Shown here piece by piece: positions 3,870 through 12,489 of a DNA stretch of 12,532 bases. A program made the position numbers and the translations under genes. The stretch is from NCBI GenBank assembly GCA_022565015.1, contig JADFKI010000077.1, positions 1 to 12,532 on the forward strand. Reading direction: 5' to 3'. Numbering within the stretch: the stretch's first letter is position 1; each line of letters begins with the position of its first letter. Origin of the DNA: Chloroflexota bacterium (GTDB lineage Bacteria; Chloroflexota; Dehalococcoidia; Lucifugimonadales; JADFKI01). Under the pieces are notes generated by a model. The model saw nothing but the letters and a program-made list of their open reading frames with translations, searched no databases and was not told the origin of the DNA.

Positions 3870-5675
3870 CTACCTGTAGGAAAGCACCCTGAGCGCTTGG
3901 CCCTCCGGAATGACCAGCACACGCGAGCCGGAAGCTGCGCCTATCCGCCGTGCCACTTCGCGGCAGTCGTCGTCCGACTGGCTTGGCAGCACCGCGTCCT
4001 GGTCCGTCCAGCGCATCGTTCTAACGCTGTAGCCCAGTGCGCTCTCCAGGCTGCTTACAAGACTATCACCGCCTGCGCCTATCAGCATGGTGACGTCCTT
4101 GATGATCGGGGGCGCCTGCTCCCTTTCCGGCCCTTGCGCGCGGTCCTGGCGGTACACGCCCCAGTAGTAGACCAGAAAGAATACGGCGGCCACGATAATG
4201 GATAACGGCGCCCTGACGTCCTGGAGAGTTCCCAGGTCCAGACCTGTGCCGAGGGTGTCCCTGAGCAGGAAGAAGAGCAAGGTACTCGCGCTGCTCAGGA
4301 CTGAAAGCACCCCGACGACGAGCGCACCGAATATGAATACTCGACGAGACAGGGATGAAAGGTCTCCCGTATCGGGGTCCTGGGCACTCTTCTGCACCTT
4401 GGCCCAGTAGTATCCCCATAGAGGCAGGCCGATGATCGCCAGGGTAAGGCTGGCGGCAAGGGCCTCGCGCCACAGGTCTTTGCCCGTGATTACCTCGCGG
4501 AAGAGGCCGATCAGCACTCCCCATACGGCCGCCATCAGGGCGAAAATCCCAATGGAGACCGTCGCCAGTCCAATGGCCGAGAGGATATAGGAGTACACGC
4601 GCTGGGCGGAGCGGGACTCGTACAGCGAGGATTCCGCTTCTCGCTGGGCCACCATCCAGTGATAGGACCAGAGAGCAAATCCCACGGCCAGCGCAGCCAA
4701 CGCTCCTGGAAGAAAGTTGAAATGCAATGAGGCGATGCTGTCCGTGGGAACGCCCAGCAGCCACGTGAACACGTTGTTTATGGTAATGCCCAGGGCGACG
4801 AGCATGGTCACGATCCCGCCGAGGACGGCGAAAAGGTACAGGTATAATTGCCTCAACCAGGACCCGTAATCCCTTCGGGCGAAATGGAGCCAGTGAGCGG
4901 ACCAGACGGCGGAGCCTACGATGCCGATGGCCAGCATGTCTCTCACCGACGAACGCCATACGCTGGTGCTGTCCGGCAGTAACACGGTTGTCGATACGAG
5001 CGCATCATAACCCGATTGGAACAGCAGATGAACGGTACGGCCAAGTCCGGCCGCCAGCATGATGAGCGTTGCCAGCGATACGAGATATATGTATAGCCGC
5101 CGAATGCCCAGCGTATCTTCCGATGGCTGGCCCTCGGACTGCTCGAGTCTCCAGTGGAAGAACCAGACGGGAATCCATACCAGGGCTGCGCCCATGTGGT
5201 AAGCGGTGAAATCCCTGGTCTGAAGCGCCCACTGCAGCAGCTCTACGGCGGCATTGAGGGTAAGGCCGATCGAGACCCCCAGCACGACGTAGATGTAGAA
5301 TTTTCTCAGGATTGATCGAGTCTCCACGGGCATGCGCGACACTGTGCGCTGCATGAACCACCAGTGGAACCCCCATAGAGGGAGGCCTATCGCGGTCAGG
5401 GAAATACCTGTGGCAATGGGGTCGACCGATGAGCTGATAAGGGGGCCGCCAAAGACGCTGTCCAGCAGGAATCGAATTATCAACACGATGCCGTTGGCCG
5501 CCATCATCAACGCAACGAAGGAGACGATGTAGAAGTAGAGGCGCCGCACCGTCCCTATGCCGGGGTCGGCCTCCTCGCCGACCCTTCGCCTTCTCCAGGC
5601 CACGATGCCGTATATGGCAACGACCAGCAGGATGATCGGCAGAATCGAGAAAATCAGTCCAAAAAGGGGAAACAT
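3870..5675 (-). CDS. Six-repeat DUF5671 integral membrane protein
   Basis: A 601-aa polytopic protein. After an N-terminal helix (1-26) and a basic loop, about six copies of a DUF5671-like unit follow, near residues 43-110, 115-185, 190-270, 271-350, 353-440 and 442-515. Each begins with an R-x-x-Y-x-Y motif (RRLYFYIVS, RKFYIYVV, RRLYIYLVS, RQLYLYLF, QRVYSYILS, RRVFIFGA), has two helices and usually ends near a W-x-x-H/Y-W element (LWGFHWWFMQR, LWSYHWMVAQR, LWGYYWAKVQ). A soluble tail of about 75 residues (MLIGAGGDSLVSSLESALGY onwards, ending VLVIPEGQALRVLSYR) may be a small alpha/beta domain. Function is unknown. It starts nine bases after the stop of the anchored-protein gene upstream, so the two are probably co-transcribed. 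Confidence 0.85.
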   Translation of the reverse strand: MFPLFGLIFSILPIILLVVAIYGIVAWRRRRVGEEADPGIGTVRRLYFYIVSFVALMMAANGIVLIIRFLLDSVFGGPLISSSVDPIATGISLTAIGLPLWGFHWWFMQRTVSRMPVETRSILRKFYIYVVLGVSIGLTLNAAVELLQWALQTRDFTAYHMGAALVWIPVWFFHWRLEQSEGQPSEDTLGIRRLYIYLVSLATLIMLAAGLGRTVHLLFQSGYDALVSTTVLLPDSTSVWRSSVRDMLAIGIVGSAVWSAHWLHFARRDYGSWLRQLYLYLFAVLGGIVTMLVALGITINNVFTWLLGVPTDSIASLHFNFLPGALAALAVGFALWSYHWMVAQREAESSLYESRSAQRVYSYILSAIGLATVSIGIFALMAAVWGVLIGLFREVITGKDLWREALAASLTLAIIGLPLWGYYWAKVQKSAQDPDTGDLSSLSRRVFIFGALVVGVLSVLSSASTLLFFLLRDTLGTGLDLGTLQDVRAPLSIIVAAVFFLVYYWGVYRQDRAQGPEREQAPPIIKDVTMLIGAGGDSLVSSLESALGYSVRTMRWTDQDAVLPSQSDDDCREVARRIGAASGSRVLVIPEGQALRVLSYR

Positions 5676-5684
5676 GCCAAATCC

Positions 5685-6215
5685 CTACGGCGTAGTCGCC
5701 GGGGCCCGTTCCATAGGGGTTTCCGGCGGAGCCACTTCGGGTGCTCTTGGCGCAACGGGCTTGAACGGTCCACAACTGAAGAATGGCCAGGGGTACTCCG
5801 CGAACTTCCAATCGCCTTCCTCCCTCAAGAGGCTGTACCGCTGCTCAAACGTCGATTCGGACGTGCCGAACGGACCGCTCCCACGAAACTGAGAGATGCG
5901 CACCGTTACGAACGCGATGTCGTCAATAACCTGAGATTTCTCGAGTGTGACGCGAGAATCGCCTAGCTGATTTCTGGTGGGGTAGCTGCGGCCACCAAAC
6001 TCTTCGAGGCTACACTCCACCTTCAACGCCGCCGAAAGTGAATCGAAGGCGATGGGCAAGTCCTCGGATTCCGCCGCTTTCAGGAACTGCTGTACGGCGG
6101 CTTCCGGCGTGCCTGCGGTAAGCGGCTCCTCCCGCTCCAGGAGCGCGACGATGATGCTTACCACCAGTAGTATGACAAGAAACGCACCGCCGCCGATTAA
6201 CCAGCCTTTGGCCAT
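5685..6215 (-). CDS. Membrane-anchored protein with NTF2/DUF4878-like fold
   Basis: This 176-aa protein has one N-terminal membrane helix (WLIGGGAFLVILLVVSIIVA, residues 5-24), then an exposed domain that starts TPEAAVQQFLKAAESEDLPIAFDSL and includes VTLEKSQVIDDIAFVTVRIS and YSLLREEGDWKFAEYPW. That pattern resembles small NTF2-like or DUF4878 stress and lipoprotein-associated domains; the assignment is by eye. It ends in a Pro-rich tail (VAPRAPEVAPPETPMERAP). The ATG is preceded by GAGGAAG. It is followed nine bases later by the DUF5671 protein, and the pair probably acts together at the membrane. A lipobox is not visible. Confidence 0.75.
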   Translation of the reverse strand: MAKGWLIGGGAFLVILLVVSIIVALLEREEPLTAGTPEAAVQQFLKAAESEDLPIAFDSLSAALKVECSLEEFGGRSYPTRNQLGDSRVTLEKSQVIDDIAFVTVRISQFRGSGPFGTSESTFEQRYSLLREEGDWKFAEYPWPFFSCGPFKPVAPRAPEVAPPETPMERAPATTP

Positions 6216-6427
6216 TTCACTTCCTCGATTCGCCAGGGTTATTCGGAAATTCGCTACTTGAATTATGTAACGGCGAGTATTACCGGATAGTTACTCTTGT
6301 CGCCGGTCTGCGTACATATTGCACCAGAATGTCCGGCGTTGGAAGAGGTGCCTGGTTCAGAATAGTATATAGGCGGGCGCAGTGAGCTTACGAGACGTGG
6401 TTGATAGCGGGGGCTGGTTCCTTCGAG
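6216..6427. other. Intergenic region, 212 bases, no clear element
   Basis: AT-richer than its surroundings between 6240 and 6310. Weak minus-strand -10-like hexamers (TAATAC, CATAAT) occur there, but neither has a well-placed -35 box. I see no gene, terminator hairpin or repeat. Confidence 0.4.
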
Positions 6428-7234
6428 CTAATTCGAGCCATAGAAGCCCTCGATCTTAGCCTGGACATCTGCCACGGACAGCGGAAGCCGAAGAAGCCAT
6501 TGCCTGAGGGTCTCTTCGCGGCCCGCTAACGCGCTTTCGAGGCCATCCTCCGAAAGTCCTGTGAATTGCTTCAATATGGCAACAGTCTCGTCCGACGCTA
6601 TGTGTTCAAATGGTCCATCCAGATCGAGTCTGCGACCCAGCGTGATCACAGTGGGCCCGGGTGACAGCGCTGAGATCTCTGACACCCGCCTTATGATCCC
6701 GTGTTCGCCGTAGTCCATCCATATGTTGACGACGACCTGCACGTGGTGGACCAGGTCCATGGGGACGCCGGCGGGAGGCGAATTCAACTGCGATATGAGG
6801 TGTTGCGGGTTCTCGGCGTGCATCGTTGCAATGAACGAATAGCCGTCTCTTAGGGCCTCAAAAAGGCGACGCACGTTGTCACCCCAGAGGTATCGGGGCG
6901 TGTGGTCGCTCAGCTCCGGGACCATTACGTAGGTGTTGGACGGCTCGGATGTTTCCAGGAATGAAAAATCCTCATCACGGCCTTTGGACAGCACCCTCTC
7001 ATACTTAGGAGGCAAGAAGTCTATCAGGGTAGTCGCGATGGTCGATTTCCCCGCGAGCTGGGGCACTGCCGCGGATATGAAAGAGGTCTTATGCTCCGCC
7101 AGAAGCCACAGAAGGGCGGCGGTCCGCACGTCCATGGTCTCATTATCGATAAGATCGAGGACGGAAGGCCGTCCCTCTTTTCTTCCGCCCGTTCCCCACC
7201 ATGCGTCTGTGTCTTGAATCTTCGCCACGAACAC
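6428..7234 (-). CDS. VirB11/CpaF-like secretion ATPase homologue, degenerate P-loop
   Basis: The 268-aa protein resembles the C-terminal ATPase half of type II/IV secretion and pilus ATPases. It has a P-loop-like AVPQLAGKSTIATTL (56-70), ATMHAENPQHLISQL (136-150) corresponding to the conserved His box (TxHANSP in CpaF), and a VHHVQVVVNIWM...GEHGIIRRVSEI stretch (162-187) matching the end of that domain. The first Gly of the Walker A motif is missing (A-x4-A-G-K-S-T), and the N-terminal domain of about 150 residues usual in CpaF is absent. No pilin, TadB/TadC or secretin gene is adjacent, so it may be a solitary, repurposed ATPase. The start is uncertain. Confidence 0.7.
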   Translation of the reverse strand: MFVAKIQDTDAWWGTGGRKEGRPSVLDLIDNETMDVRTAALLWLLAEHKTSFISAAVPQLAGKSTIATTLIDFLPPKYERVLSKGRDEDFSFLETSEPSNTYVMVPELSDHTPRYLWGDNVRRLFEALRDGYSFIATMHAENPQHLISQLNSPPAGVPMDLVHHVQVVVNIWMDYGEHGIIRRVSEISALSPGPTVITLGRRLDLDGPFEHIASDETVAILKQFTGLSEDGLESALAGREETLRQWLLRLPLSVADVQAKIEGFYGSN

Positions 7235-7290
7235 CCTCTAAGGAGCTATGTGCGAGTGAAGTCTATAGGAAAACCTGGATTCGTCCAAGT

Positions 7291-7821
7291 CTAGCCGGTC
7301 GTATCCTCGACGCCGGAGCTCCTGCCCCACCTGTGCAGCGTATGACGTGTAAACGTGACGTGAAAAAGAAAGCCCATGATCATGAACGAAATCTGCATCA
7401 GGCGGCTCGTGCTAAACACCTGATTTATCCCGTCCAGGTAGAGGCCGTTCAGTGAGCCCTCCATGAGGCCCTGGCCCAGCTGCCAGACAATCAGCACGGA
7501 GATCCAAGCTCCGAAGGCCCACCAGGCGCCGCTCGACTCGAAGAGCCGTCTGCGATAGAGCAGGAAGTAAATGGCGCCCCAGAATGTGCCGGCAAAGACG
7601 CCGCCGCTATATAGCGTTAGCGTCAGCTGCCAGCTCCATTCGGTCACGCCAAGATAGACCGTGGGCACCCGCAGATTGGGATCGATCCAGAAGAAGCCGT
7701 CGATGGGTATGCCAAATATGAGGGCGGCCGTAAGGTGGGCGGGCTCGTGCAGGATTGGCGTAAGGAGAAAGGCCCCGATTATTCCCAATGCGACGATCAA
7801 AGGCGATAGACGGCGCTTCAT
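7291..7821 (-). CDS. Membrane protein with HExxH motif, site-2-protease (M50)-like
   Basis: A 176-aa protein with about four hydrophobic segments. The first helix contains HEPAH (residues 25-29), fitting the HExxH zinc site of membrane-embedded M50 metalloproteases. SGG (72-74) and NGLYLDGIN (125-133) might correspond to the later M50 motifs, the last supplying the third ligand Asp130 in an LDG setting. Size, helix placement and HExxH within a helix support an intramembrane protease or a degenerate relative; the classical NxxPxPxLDG motif is not complete. No substrate can be named. The ATG has no strong Shine-Dalgarno. It lies 56 bases before the ATPase-like gene. Confidence 0.6.
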   Translation of the reverse strand: MKRRLSPLIVALGIIGAFLLTPILHEPAHLTAALIFGIPIDGFFWIDPNLRVPTVYLGVTEWSWQLTLTLYSGGVFAGTFWGAIYFLLYRRRLFESSGAWWAFGAWISVLIVWQLGQGLMEGSLNGLYLDGINQVFSTSRLMQISFMIMGFLFHVTFTRHTLHRWGRSSGVEDTTG

Positions 7822-7982
7822 GCAGCGGGCCCCCGGCGAGGCGTAGGTGGAGATATCATGCTATTTTGCTACAGCTTTCAAACCGGTGCGGCGCTTACCA
7901 GGAACACCCCGGCGCACTGCCCGGTCGGTCGACTTCGGACTCGTTGCAGGAATCGTCTGGACGAACTACGACGGTGATGCCG

Positions 7983-10004
7983 CTATGCAATTCGTTTACG
8001 TCGACCGCGCAGGTAGTCGACCATCACGTACTTACCGAGCTGATTGGGATTCGTATAGAAGGCCCTACCTCGATTGATGCGCGTCATCTTGTCGACGAAG
8101 TCCATTAGGTAGTAGTTGGCCTCAAGCATGAAGGTGTTAATCGTAATTCCGGCGTGAGTGCAACGTTTCACCTCTTTCAACGTCTCCTCAATCGTACGCC
8201 AACTGGGAGGATAGCTGAAATAAGCCCTGCCCTCCTCCAGGTGGGCCGTGGGTTCTCCGTCGGTTATCATCAATATCTGCTTGGTTGCCACCTTCTGCTT
8301 CGACAGCATATTGCGGGCCAGCATCAGGGCATGCTGCATGTTGGTGCCGGAAACCCAGGCGTTCCAGGTCAGCTCGGCCAGGTCTTCATTCTTGATTTCC
8401 ATGCCGTAGTCGGAAAAGCCCACGATGGAGAAATAGTCTCGTGGGTATTGACTGTGTATTAGCCAGTACAGGGCCAGCGCGACCTTCTTGGCGGAGGCGA
8501 AGCTGCCGAACATACCCATGGAGCGACTCTGGTCCAGCAGCAGCACGGTGGCGGTCTGGGTCAGATGCTCCGTTCGATTGATCTCGAGGTCCTCAGGGGA
8601 CAAGCGAATGGGTACGTTGGGACCTTCCCTCAATACGGCGTTGAATAGCGTGCGATGAAGGTCGAGGTCCAGGGGGTCGCCGAACTCATAGGTCTTCGTC
8701 TCGCCAGTGCGTTCGCCTCCGTCGCCACGATAATAGACCTCGTGGCGTCCCATGCGGTCCTTCTTCAGCTCAGAGAAGACCTCCTTCAACGCCTTCTGGG
8801 CCAGCTTTCTCATGCCTCTCGGCGTCAGCTCCAGCCGATCGCCCTTCCGCTTGAGGTAGCCCGCCTCTTCAAGCTGCTGGATTACCTTCTGTAGCTGCTC
8901 CAGCTGCCGTCGCGCCTCCTCGCCCATGTGCTGCTCGACCTTGTCCAGATCGATGTCTTCGATGTTGCCGTTGCGCATGACCTGCTGAATCTGCTGCTCC
9001 AGCGCGTCCATATCCTGAAGCTCGCCCATCAGGTCCATGGCCTGATCGAGCGTGAGGTCTTCCTGGCCCATGAATGGGTACTCTTGGGCCATATCGTCGA
9101 AGGGGAACATGTCGTACATTGTTCCCGCCAGCTCGGCCATCTCCTCCATCATCTCCGGGCTTATGGAGGATGCCATCAGGTCCTCGAGCTCTTGACGCAT
9201 CTCCGGCGACATGCTGTCCATCAGAGACTGCATGGCGGCCATCTGCTGTTGAAGCTGCTCTATGAGCTCGTCGAGACTCGCCGGGCGGTCGGGGTCGAAG
9301 TAACGTCCATACTGCTCCATGAACCCTTCGAAGTCCGGGTCCTCGCCCATGGCACGGTCACGGAGCATCTGGTTGAGGGCCTGAATCATATTTTTCAGGT
9401 CCTCCATCTCATCCTGGCTCATGCCCTGTAGCTGGTCCTTCATACCCTGGAAGAAATTCTGCATCATCTGCTGTTTGAGGGCGTCCAGCAGCTCGTCGAA
9501 TTTCCGTCGGGCCTCCGGGTCCATGAAGTCGTAGTCTTGAAGCTCCTTGATTGCGCCGGCCATGCTCTCCGGCAGAGCGTCAAGCGTCTGGCGGCTCCTG
9601 TCGGCCCGGTCTTCCAGCAGCTTCATGGGGCCCTGGAGGTGCTCGGCCTCTTCGCCGGCTGCCTCGAGCTGCCGGCTCGCATCGTCCAGGCGCTTTTCGA
9701 TTCCCTGGCGCTCGGTATCAACGACGTCTTGAAGGCGTTCCTTGAGGTCGTCCATCAGGGAATCGATGTTATAACGCTCGAGCTGTTGCCGGCGTTGCTG
9801 TCTCAAGCGGTCTATCAGGTCTCTGAGCCCGGGTATGCGTTCCCCTTGGTCGTTTTGCATGCCCCTTTGAAAGAGGTTGCGAAGGGCGCGGTTGATGTCC
9901 CCGTGGCTGAGAATGTCCTCAGAAAGGGAGTCCATGAGCTCGTCTTCATCCAGATCGAAGACGTGCTGGCTTCCGTCCCACCTCGAGTAGCGATATGTGG
10001 TCAT
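7983..10004 (-). CDS. VWA-domain protein with long coiled-coil N-terminal part
   Basis: The 673-aa protein has a long Gln-, Glu- and Met-rich helical, mostly acidic region (about residues 20-420), including several coiled-coil stretches (RLRQQRRQQLERY, DELIEQLQQQMAAMQSLMDS, RRQLEQLQKVIQQLEEAG). The von Willebrand A domain (about 485-665) has an intact MIDAS: D491-Q-S-R-S495 in VLLLDQSRSMGMF, Thr554 in SGTNMQHAL and Asp582 in MITDGEPTAH. The layout recalls the Mg-chelatase-type VWA partners (CoxE or BchD-like) that work with MoxR AAA ATPases in assembling or activating other proteins; no MoxR gene is in the window. No signal peptide, so cytoplasmic. GGAG precedes the ATG by about five bases, and a TTGACA promoter lies upstream. 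Confidence 0.88.
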   Translation of the reverse strand: MTTYRYSRWDGSQHVFDLDEDELMDSLSEDILSHGDINRALRNLFQRGMQNDQGERIPGLRDLIDRLRQQRRQQLERYNIDSLMDDLKERLQDVVDTERQGIEKRLDDASRQLEAAGEEAEHLQGPMKLLEDRADRSRQTLDALPESMAGAIKELQDYDFMDPEARRKFDELLDALKQQMMQNFFQGMKDQLQGMSQDEMEDLKNMIQALNQMLRDRAMGEDPDFEGFMEQYGRYFDPDRPASLDELIEQLQQQMAAMQSLMDSMSPEMRQELEDLMASSISPEMMEEMAELAGTMYDMFPFDDMAQEYPFMGQEDLTLDQAMDLMGELQDMDALEQQIQQVMRNGNIEDIDLDKVEQHMGEEARRQLEQLQKVIQQLEEAGYLKRKGDRLELTPRGMRKLAQKALKEVFSELKKDRMGRHEVYYRGDGGERTGETKTYEFGDPLDLDLHRTLFNAVLREGPNVPIRLSPEDLEINRTEHLTQTATVLLLDQSRSMGMFGSFASAKKVALALYWLIHSQYPRDYFSIVGFSDYGMEIKNEDLAELTWNAWVSGTNMQHALMLARNMLSKQKVATKQILMITDGEPTAHLEEGRAYFSYPPSWRTIEETLKEVKRCTHAGITINTFMLEANYYLMDFVDKMTRINRGRAFYTNPNQLGKYVMVDYLRGRRKRIA

Positions 10005-10090
10005 GACAGCTCCGCGGGTCGCTGAAGGGCCTTCGCCGGCGAGGCGGATTTCGCGCTCTGTAATAGTGCCTTCAACGCCGTAATAAAGCC

Positions 10091-10121
10091 ATCATACACT
10101 ACTGAATCGAGCGGGTGTCAA
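10091..10121 (-). promoter_or_regulatory. Candidate promoter of the VWA gene
   Basis: Minus strand: a consensus -35 TTGACA (10121-10116) and -10 candidate TATGAT (10096-10091) with a long 19-base spacer; an overlapping alternative TGTATG gives 17. Transcription would start near 10084, about 80 bases before the ATG at 10004. Nothing else of note was seen in the 10005-10243 gap. Confidence 0.45.
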
Positions 10122-10243
10122 CGCAACGCGAGGTGCCATGGCAGCGGCTTGCAAACTACATCGAGCGCCGAATATTACCGCTGAACCGGTCAGAGCACAT
10201 TCCTCCGGCGGTTTTTGCAAAGGTGTGCAAGATGTTCCGCGGG

Positions 10244-11053
10244 CTAGGACCTGGAGTTAAGCCTCCACAATGCAAACGGGGCGGCCAGTATCATCAACAG
10301 CCCAAGGTCCAGGGGCAGCGGTCCGCGACTTCCGGGCGCCGAGCAGAGTCCACCAACGGGGGATTCCGGCACGGCGGGAGCGCTGGGCGGCACCGACGTC
10401 ACCACGATCACCAGTGGAGTCGGCGGTGCGGCGGTCGCAGCCGGAGGAGGTGGCTCCGGGGTCGGCGAAGGCCTGGGCGGAGACGTAACCACGATTACGA
10501 TGGGCTCGCTGGTTGCCGTGGCTGAAGGGACCGTGGTCGCGGAAGGTCTTGGCGGCGGCCTGGTCGCGGTAGCCGTTGGTGGCTGGACGGTTGGAACCAA
10601 CGTAGGGGTCTCCGTTGGGGCCGCCTCGGGCGTTTCAGCGGGTTCCGTGGGCTCTGCGGTGGGCTCTGCGGTGGGTTCCGCAGTGGGCTCCGCCGTCGGG
10701 GTGTCCGTTGCGGTGGGTTCGGGAGTGAGTGTCGGCGTGAGCACAAGCTCTGCCACCAGAGCTGTAAATGCAGCCGGACCGGCCCGTACTCCCGTGTGGA
10801 ACCCTAACTCCAGCTGAAAATCGTCAGAACTGGTAACGCCGAGGGCGGACTGCCCGAAGGTCACGGCCCGCATCTTATTTTTAAGGGAAGTCAGATCAAC
10901 GCCGCCGTTCGTATGGGCGCTCCACGGCATGAATACCAGTCCTTGGGCCAACGCGATGCTCGCGCCAAAAACCAATCCCAGCAGCATCGCCAGCGACGAT
11001 ACAACCAGCAGTCGCCTCACCGCTCTTCCATTCAGCCAATATGAATGGGGCAT
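10244..11053 (-). CDS. Secreted Pro/Thr-rich stalk protein with C-terminal anchor
   Basis: A surface protein of about 269 aa. It has an N-terminal signal or anchor helix (RLLVVSSLAMLLGLVFGASI, ending ALAQG), a short folded segment of the type MRAVTFGQSALGVTSS...FQLELGFHTG found in many Chloroflexi secreted proteins, and then about 130 residues of low-complexity Pro/Thr/Ala stalk with TAEP tandem repeats and two IVIVVTS-type inserts. A C-terminal hydrophobic segment (LPLDLGLLMILAAPFALWRL) ends in basic residues, a likely membrane or cell-surface anchor. The upstream propeller gene ends in TGA inside GTGA at 11059-11056, so translation is coupled. The ATG at 11053 is used; the GTG at 11059 adds two residues. 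Probably displayed on the cell surface as a spacer or adhesin-like stalk. Confidence 0.75.
   Translation of the reverse strand: MPHSYWLNGRAVRRLLVVSSLAMLLGLVFGASIALAQGLVFMPWSAHTNGGVDLTSLKNKMRAVTFGQSALGVTSSDDFQLELGFHTGVRAGPAAFTALVAELVLTPTLTPEPTATDTPTAEPTAEPTAEPTAEPTEPAETPEAAPTETPTLVPTVQPPTATATRPPPRPSATTVPSATATSEPIVIVVTSPPRPSPTPEPPPPAATAAPPTPLVIVVTSVPPSAPAVPESPVGGLCSAPGSRGPLPLDLGLLMILAAPFALWRLNSRS
10647..10694 (-). repeat. 12-bp tandem repeat, four copies, coding TAEP units
   Basis: Four adjacent 12-base units (plus strand GTGGGCTCTGCG and close variants) encode the Thr-Ala-Glu-Pro repeats of the stalk. The first two units are identical and the others differ by one to three bases, as expected of slippage-prone repeats that can vary in number between strains. 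Confidence 0.8.
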
Positions 11054-11055
11054 CT

Positions 11056-12489
11056 TCACTTCTTCATCACGTTGTCATCGTCTTCGCTGACGATCCAGAT
11101 ATGGATTCCATCGAAGGCGATGGAAACGGGTGACAGACCAGTCTTGAATGTTCCGATAACCTCGCCGTCGGTTGTCCTTATTTTAGTCACGTTGTTGCTG
11201 GCCTTATTCGTGACCCAGATGCTTCTGCCGTCAAAGGCGACCGCACTAGGGTTACGCCCAACAGAAAACGAACCCAATACCTCACCGTCCGAGGCCCTCA
11301 CCTTAACGACCTCGTTTTCATCTTCGTCGATTACCCACATGCTCGTTCCGTCATAAGCGATGCCCCGCTGGCCCCTACCCGCCGAAATTGTCTGGACGAC
11401 TTCGTTGTCTGAGACGCGAATCTTCGTAACGTTCTTGGATCCGGAATGGGTAACCCACATGTGCTCACCGTCGAAGGCTATGGCTGAGGGATTATTGCCT
11501 ACTCCAATCCTCTCAAAATTTTCAATCGCGTTGCCACCAACTCCAGTTGTGACCATTCCCTCGGAGGCGAGGAACTTAATGACCTCATCTCCGCCCTGAC
11601 TTACAACCCACATATTTTCCCCGTCGAAGGCAATGTCTACGGGACGCGTGAGAGGCGAAGAGTCGAAATTTAATTCACCTTGTTCTGTTATCTTCTTCTG
11701 AGGATAGAGTTTTCTTTTTGTCCCATCCGCTCTGAAGCTGGTAATGCTGTCGTCACTGCTATTTACTACCCATATTTTCTCTCCGTCAAAGACTACGGCC
11801 ACGGGATTGCCGCCCACCGGGAAGTCGGCCGCCTTCTGGCCGTTCGACGCCTTGATCTTGGTGACCACGTTGTCATCGACTTCGTCGTCGTCGCCTCGAT
11901 TCGTGATCCACAGGTGTTCGCCATCGAAGGCGATGTCTGTAGGGGAATCACCCACAGGCAAGGTCTGTAAGGTGTCGCGGGCCTCGTACCAACGCAGCGT
12001 TGCTACCTGAAGTGGATTGATTGGAGGCGTAATGACGTTATCGGCGGTGACGGCGTGAAGTGCGTATGGGGAGTATGACATTCGGATACGCGGCGTCATT
12101 TCCGGGTTGAAGCCGACTCGGATTCCTACATAGGTCTCCGGGTTATTCGCAAATATTATAGGGTCTATATCCTCGTCAACGCCAAGCTGTGCTGTAAACA
12201 GACCTTCGAACGTAAAGACGGTCTGAGTCTCCGACCAGATCGCGGCGCCGACGGTAGGATCATTGTAGATTGCGAAGGTTAATTCATGAGAGGAATTAGA
12301 GACCGGGCTTCCGTCTTCCTCCAGTAGAATGCCCTGAAACGTCATAGGGAATTTACCCTCAGTTATCTGCAAACGAGGCGATGTCGCAGGAGAAGCGCTG
12401 AGGCTGCGTCCCAGCAATGTGCCGCCTCCGATAGCTGACCCAATCAGAACTATGAGAAAAGTCGCCAGTATCAAGGGCCGTACAGTCAT
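11056..12489 (-). CDS. Secreted seven-bladed beta-propeller protein
   Basis: This 477-aa protein has an N-terminal signal or anchor helix (residues 5-30) and a domain (about 45-160) starting FPMTFQGILLEEDGSPVSN and ending TPRIRMSYSPYALHAVTADNV, a module common at the N-terminus of secreted Chloroflexi proteins. It is followed by seven repeats of about 35-50 residues, each marked by P-x-x-I-A-F-D-G-x-x-x-W-V: IAFDGEHLWITN, VVFDGEKIWVVN, IAFDGENMWVVS, IAFDGEHMWVTH, IAYDGTSMWVID, VAFDGRSIWVTN and IAFDGIHIWIVS. Such YVTN/Vgb-like repeats form beta-propellers used for binding or lyase functions; no catalytic residues can be assigned. AGGAGG precedes the ATG by about eight bases. It is the first gene of a two-gene unit with the stalk protein. 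Confidence 0.85.
   Translation of the reverse strand: MTVRPLILATFLIVLIGSAIGGGTLLGRSLSASPATSPRLQITEGKFPMTFQGILLEEDGSPVSNSSHELTFAIYNDPTVGAAIWSETQTVFTFEGLFTAQLGVDEDIDPIIFANNPETYVGIRVGFNPEMTPRIRMSYSPYALHAVTADNVITPPINPLQVATLRWYEARDTLQTLPVGDSPTDIAFDGEHLWITNRGDDDEVDDNVVTKIKASNGQKAADFPVGGNPVAVVFDGEKIWVVNSSDDSITSFRADGTKRKLYPQKKITEQGELNFDSSPLTRPVDIAFDGENMWVVSQGGDEVIKFLASEGMVTTGVGGNAIENFERIGVGNNPSAIAFDGEHMWVTHSGSKNVTKIRVSDNEVVQTISAGRGQRGIAYDGTSMWVIDEDENEVVKVRASDGEVLGSFSVGRNPSAVAFDGRSIWVTNKASNNVTKIRTTDGEVIGTFKTGLSPVSIAFDGIHIWIVSEDDDNVMKK

Noticed and set aside
4066..4959. 297-codon minus-strand ORF overlapping the DUF5671 gene
   Set aside because: It is an Arg/Gly/Pro-rich alternative frame of a GC-rich gene, while the overlapping frame shows clear membrane repeats.
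8928..9431. Plus-strand ORF of 167 codons inside the VWA gene
   Set aside because: It is the Leu/His-rich antisense shadow of the Gln/Glu-rich coiled-coil region of a well-supported gene, with no ribosome site or family match.
576..12489. UGA reassigned genome-wide to Cys, Trp or Gly
   Set aside because: TGA ends the MerE-like, 45-aa, arsR and propeller genes at sensible positions, so UGA is still a stop codon here.
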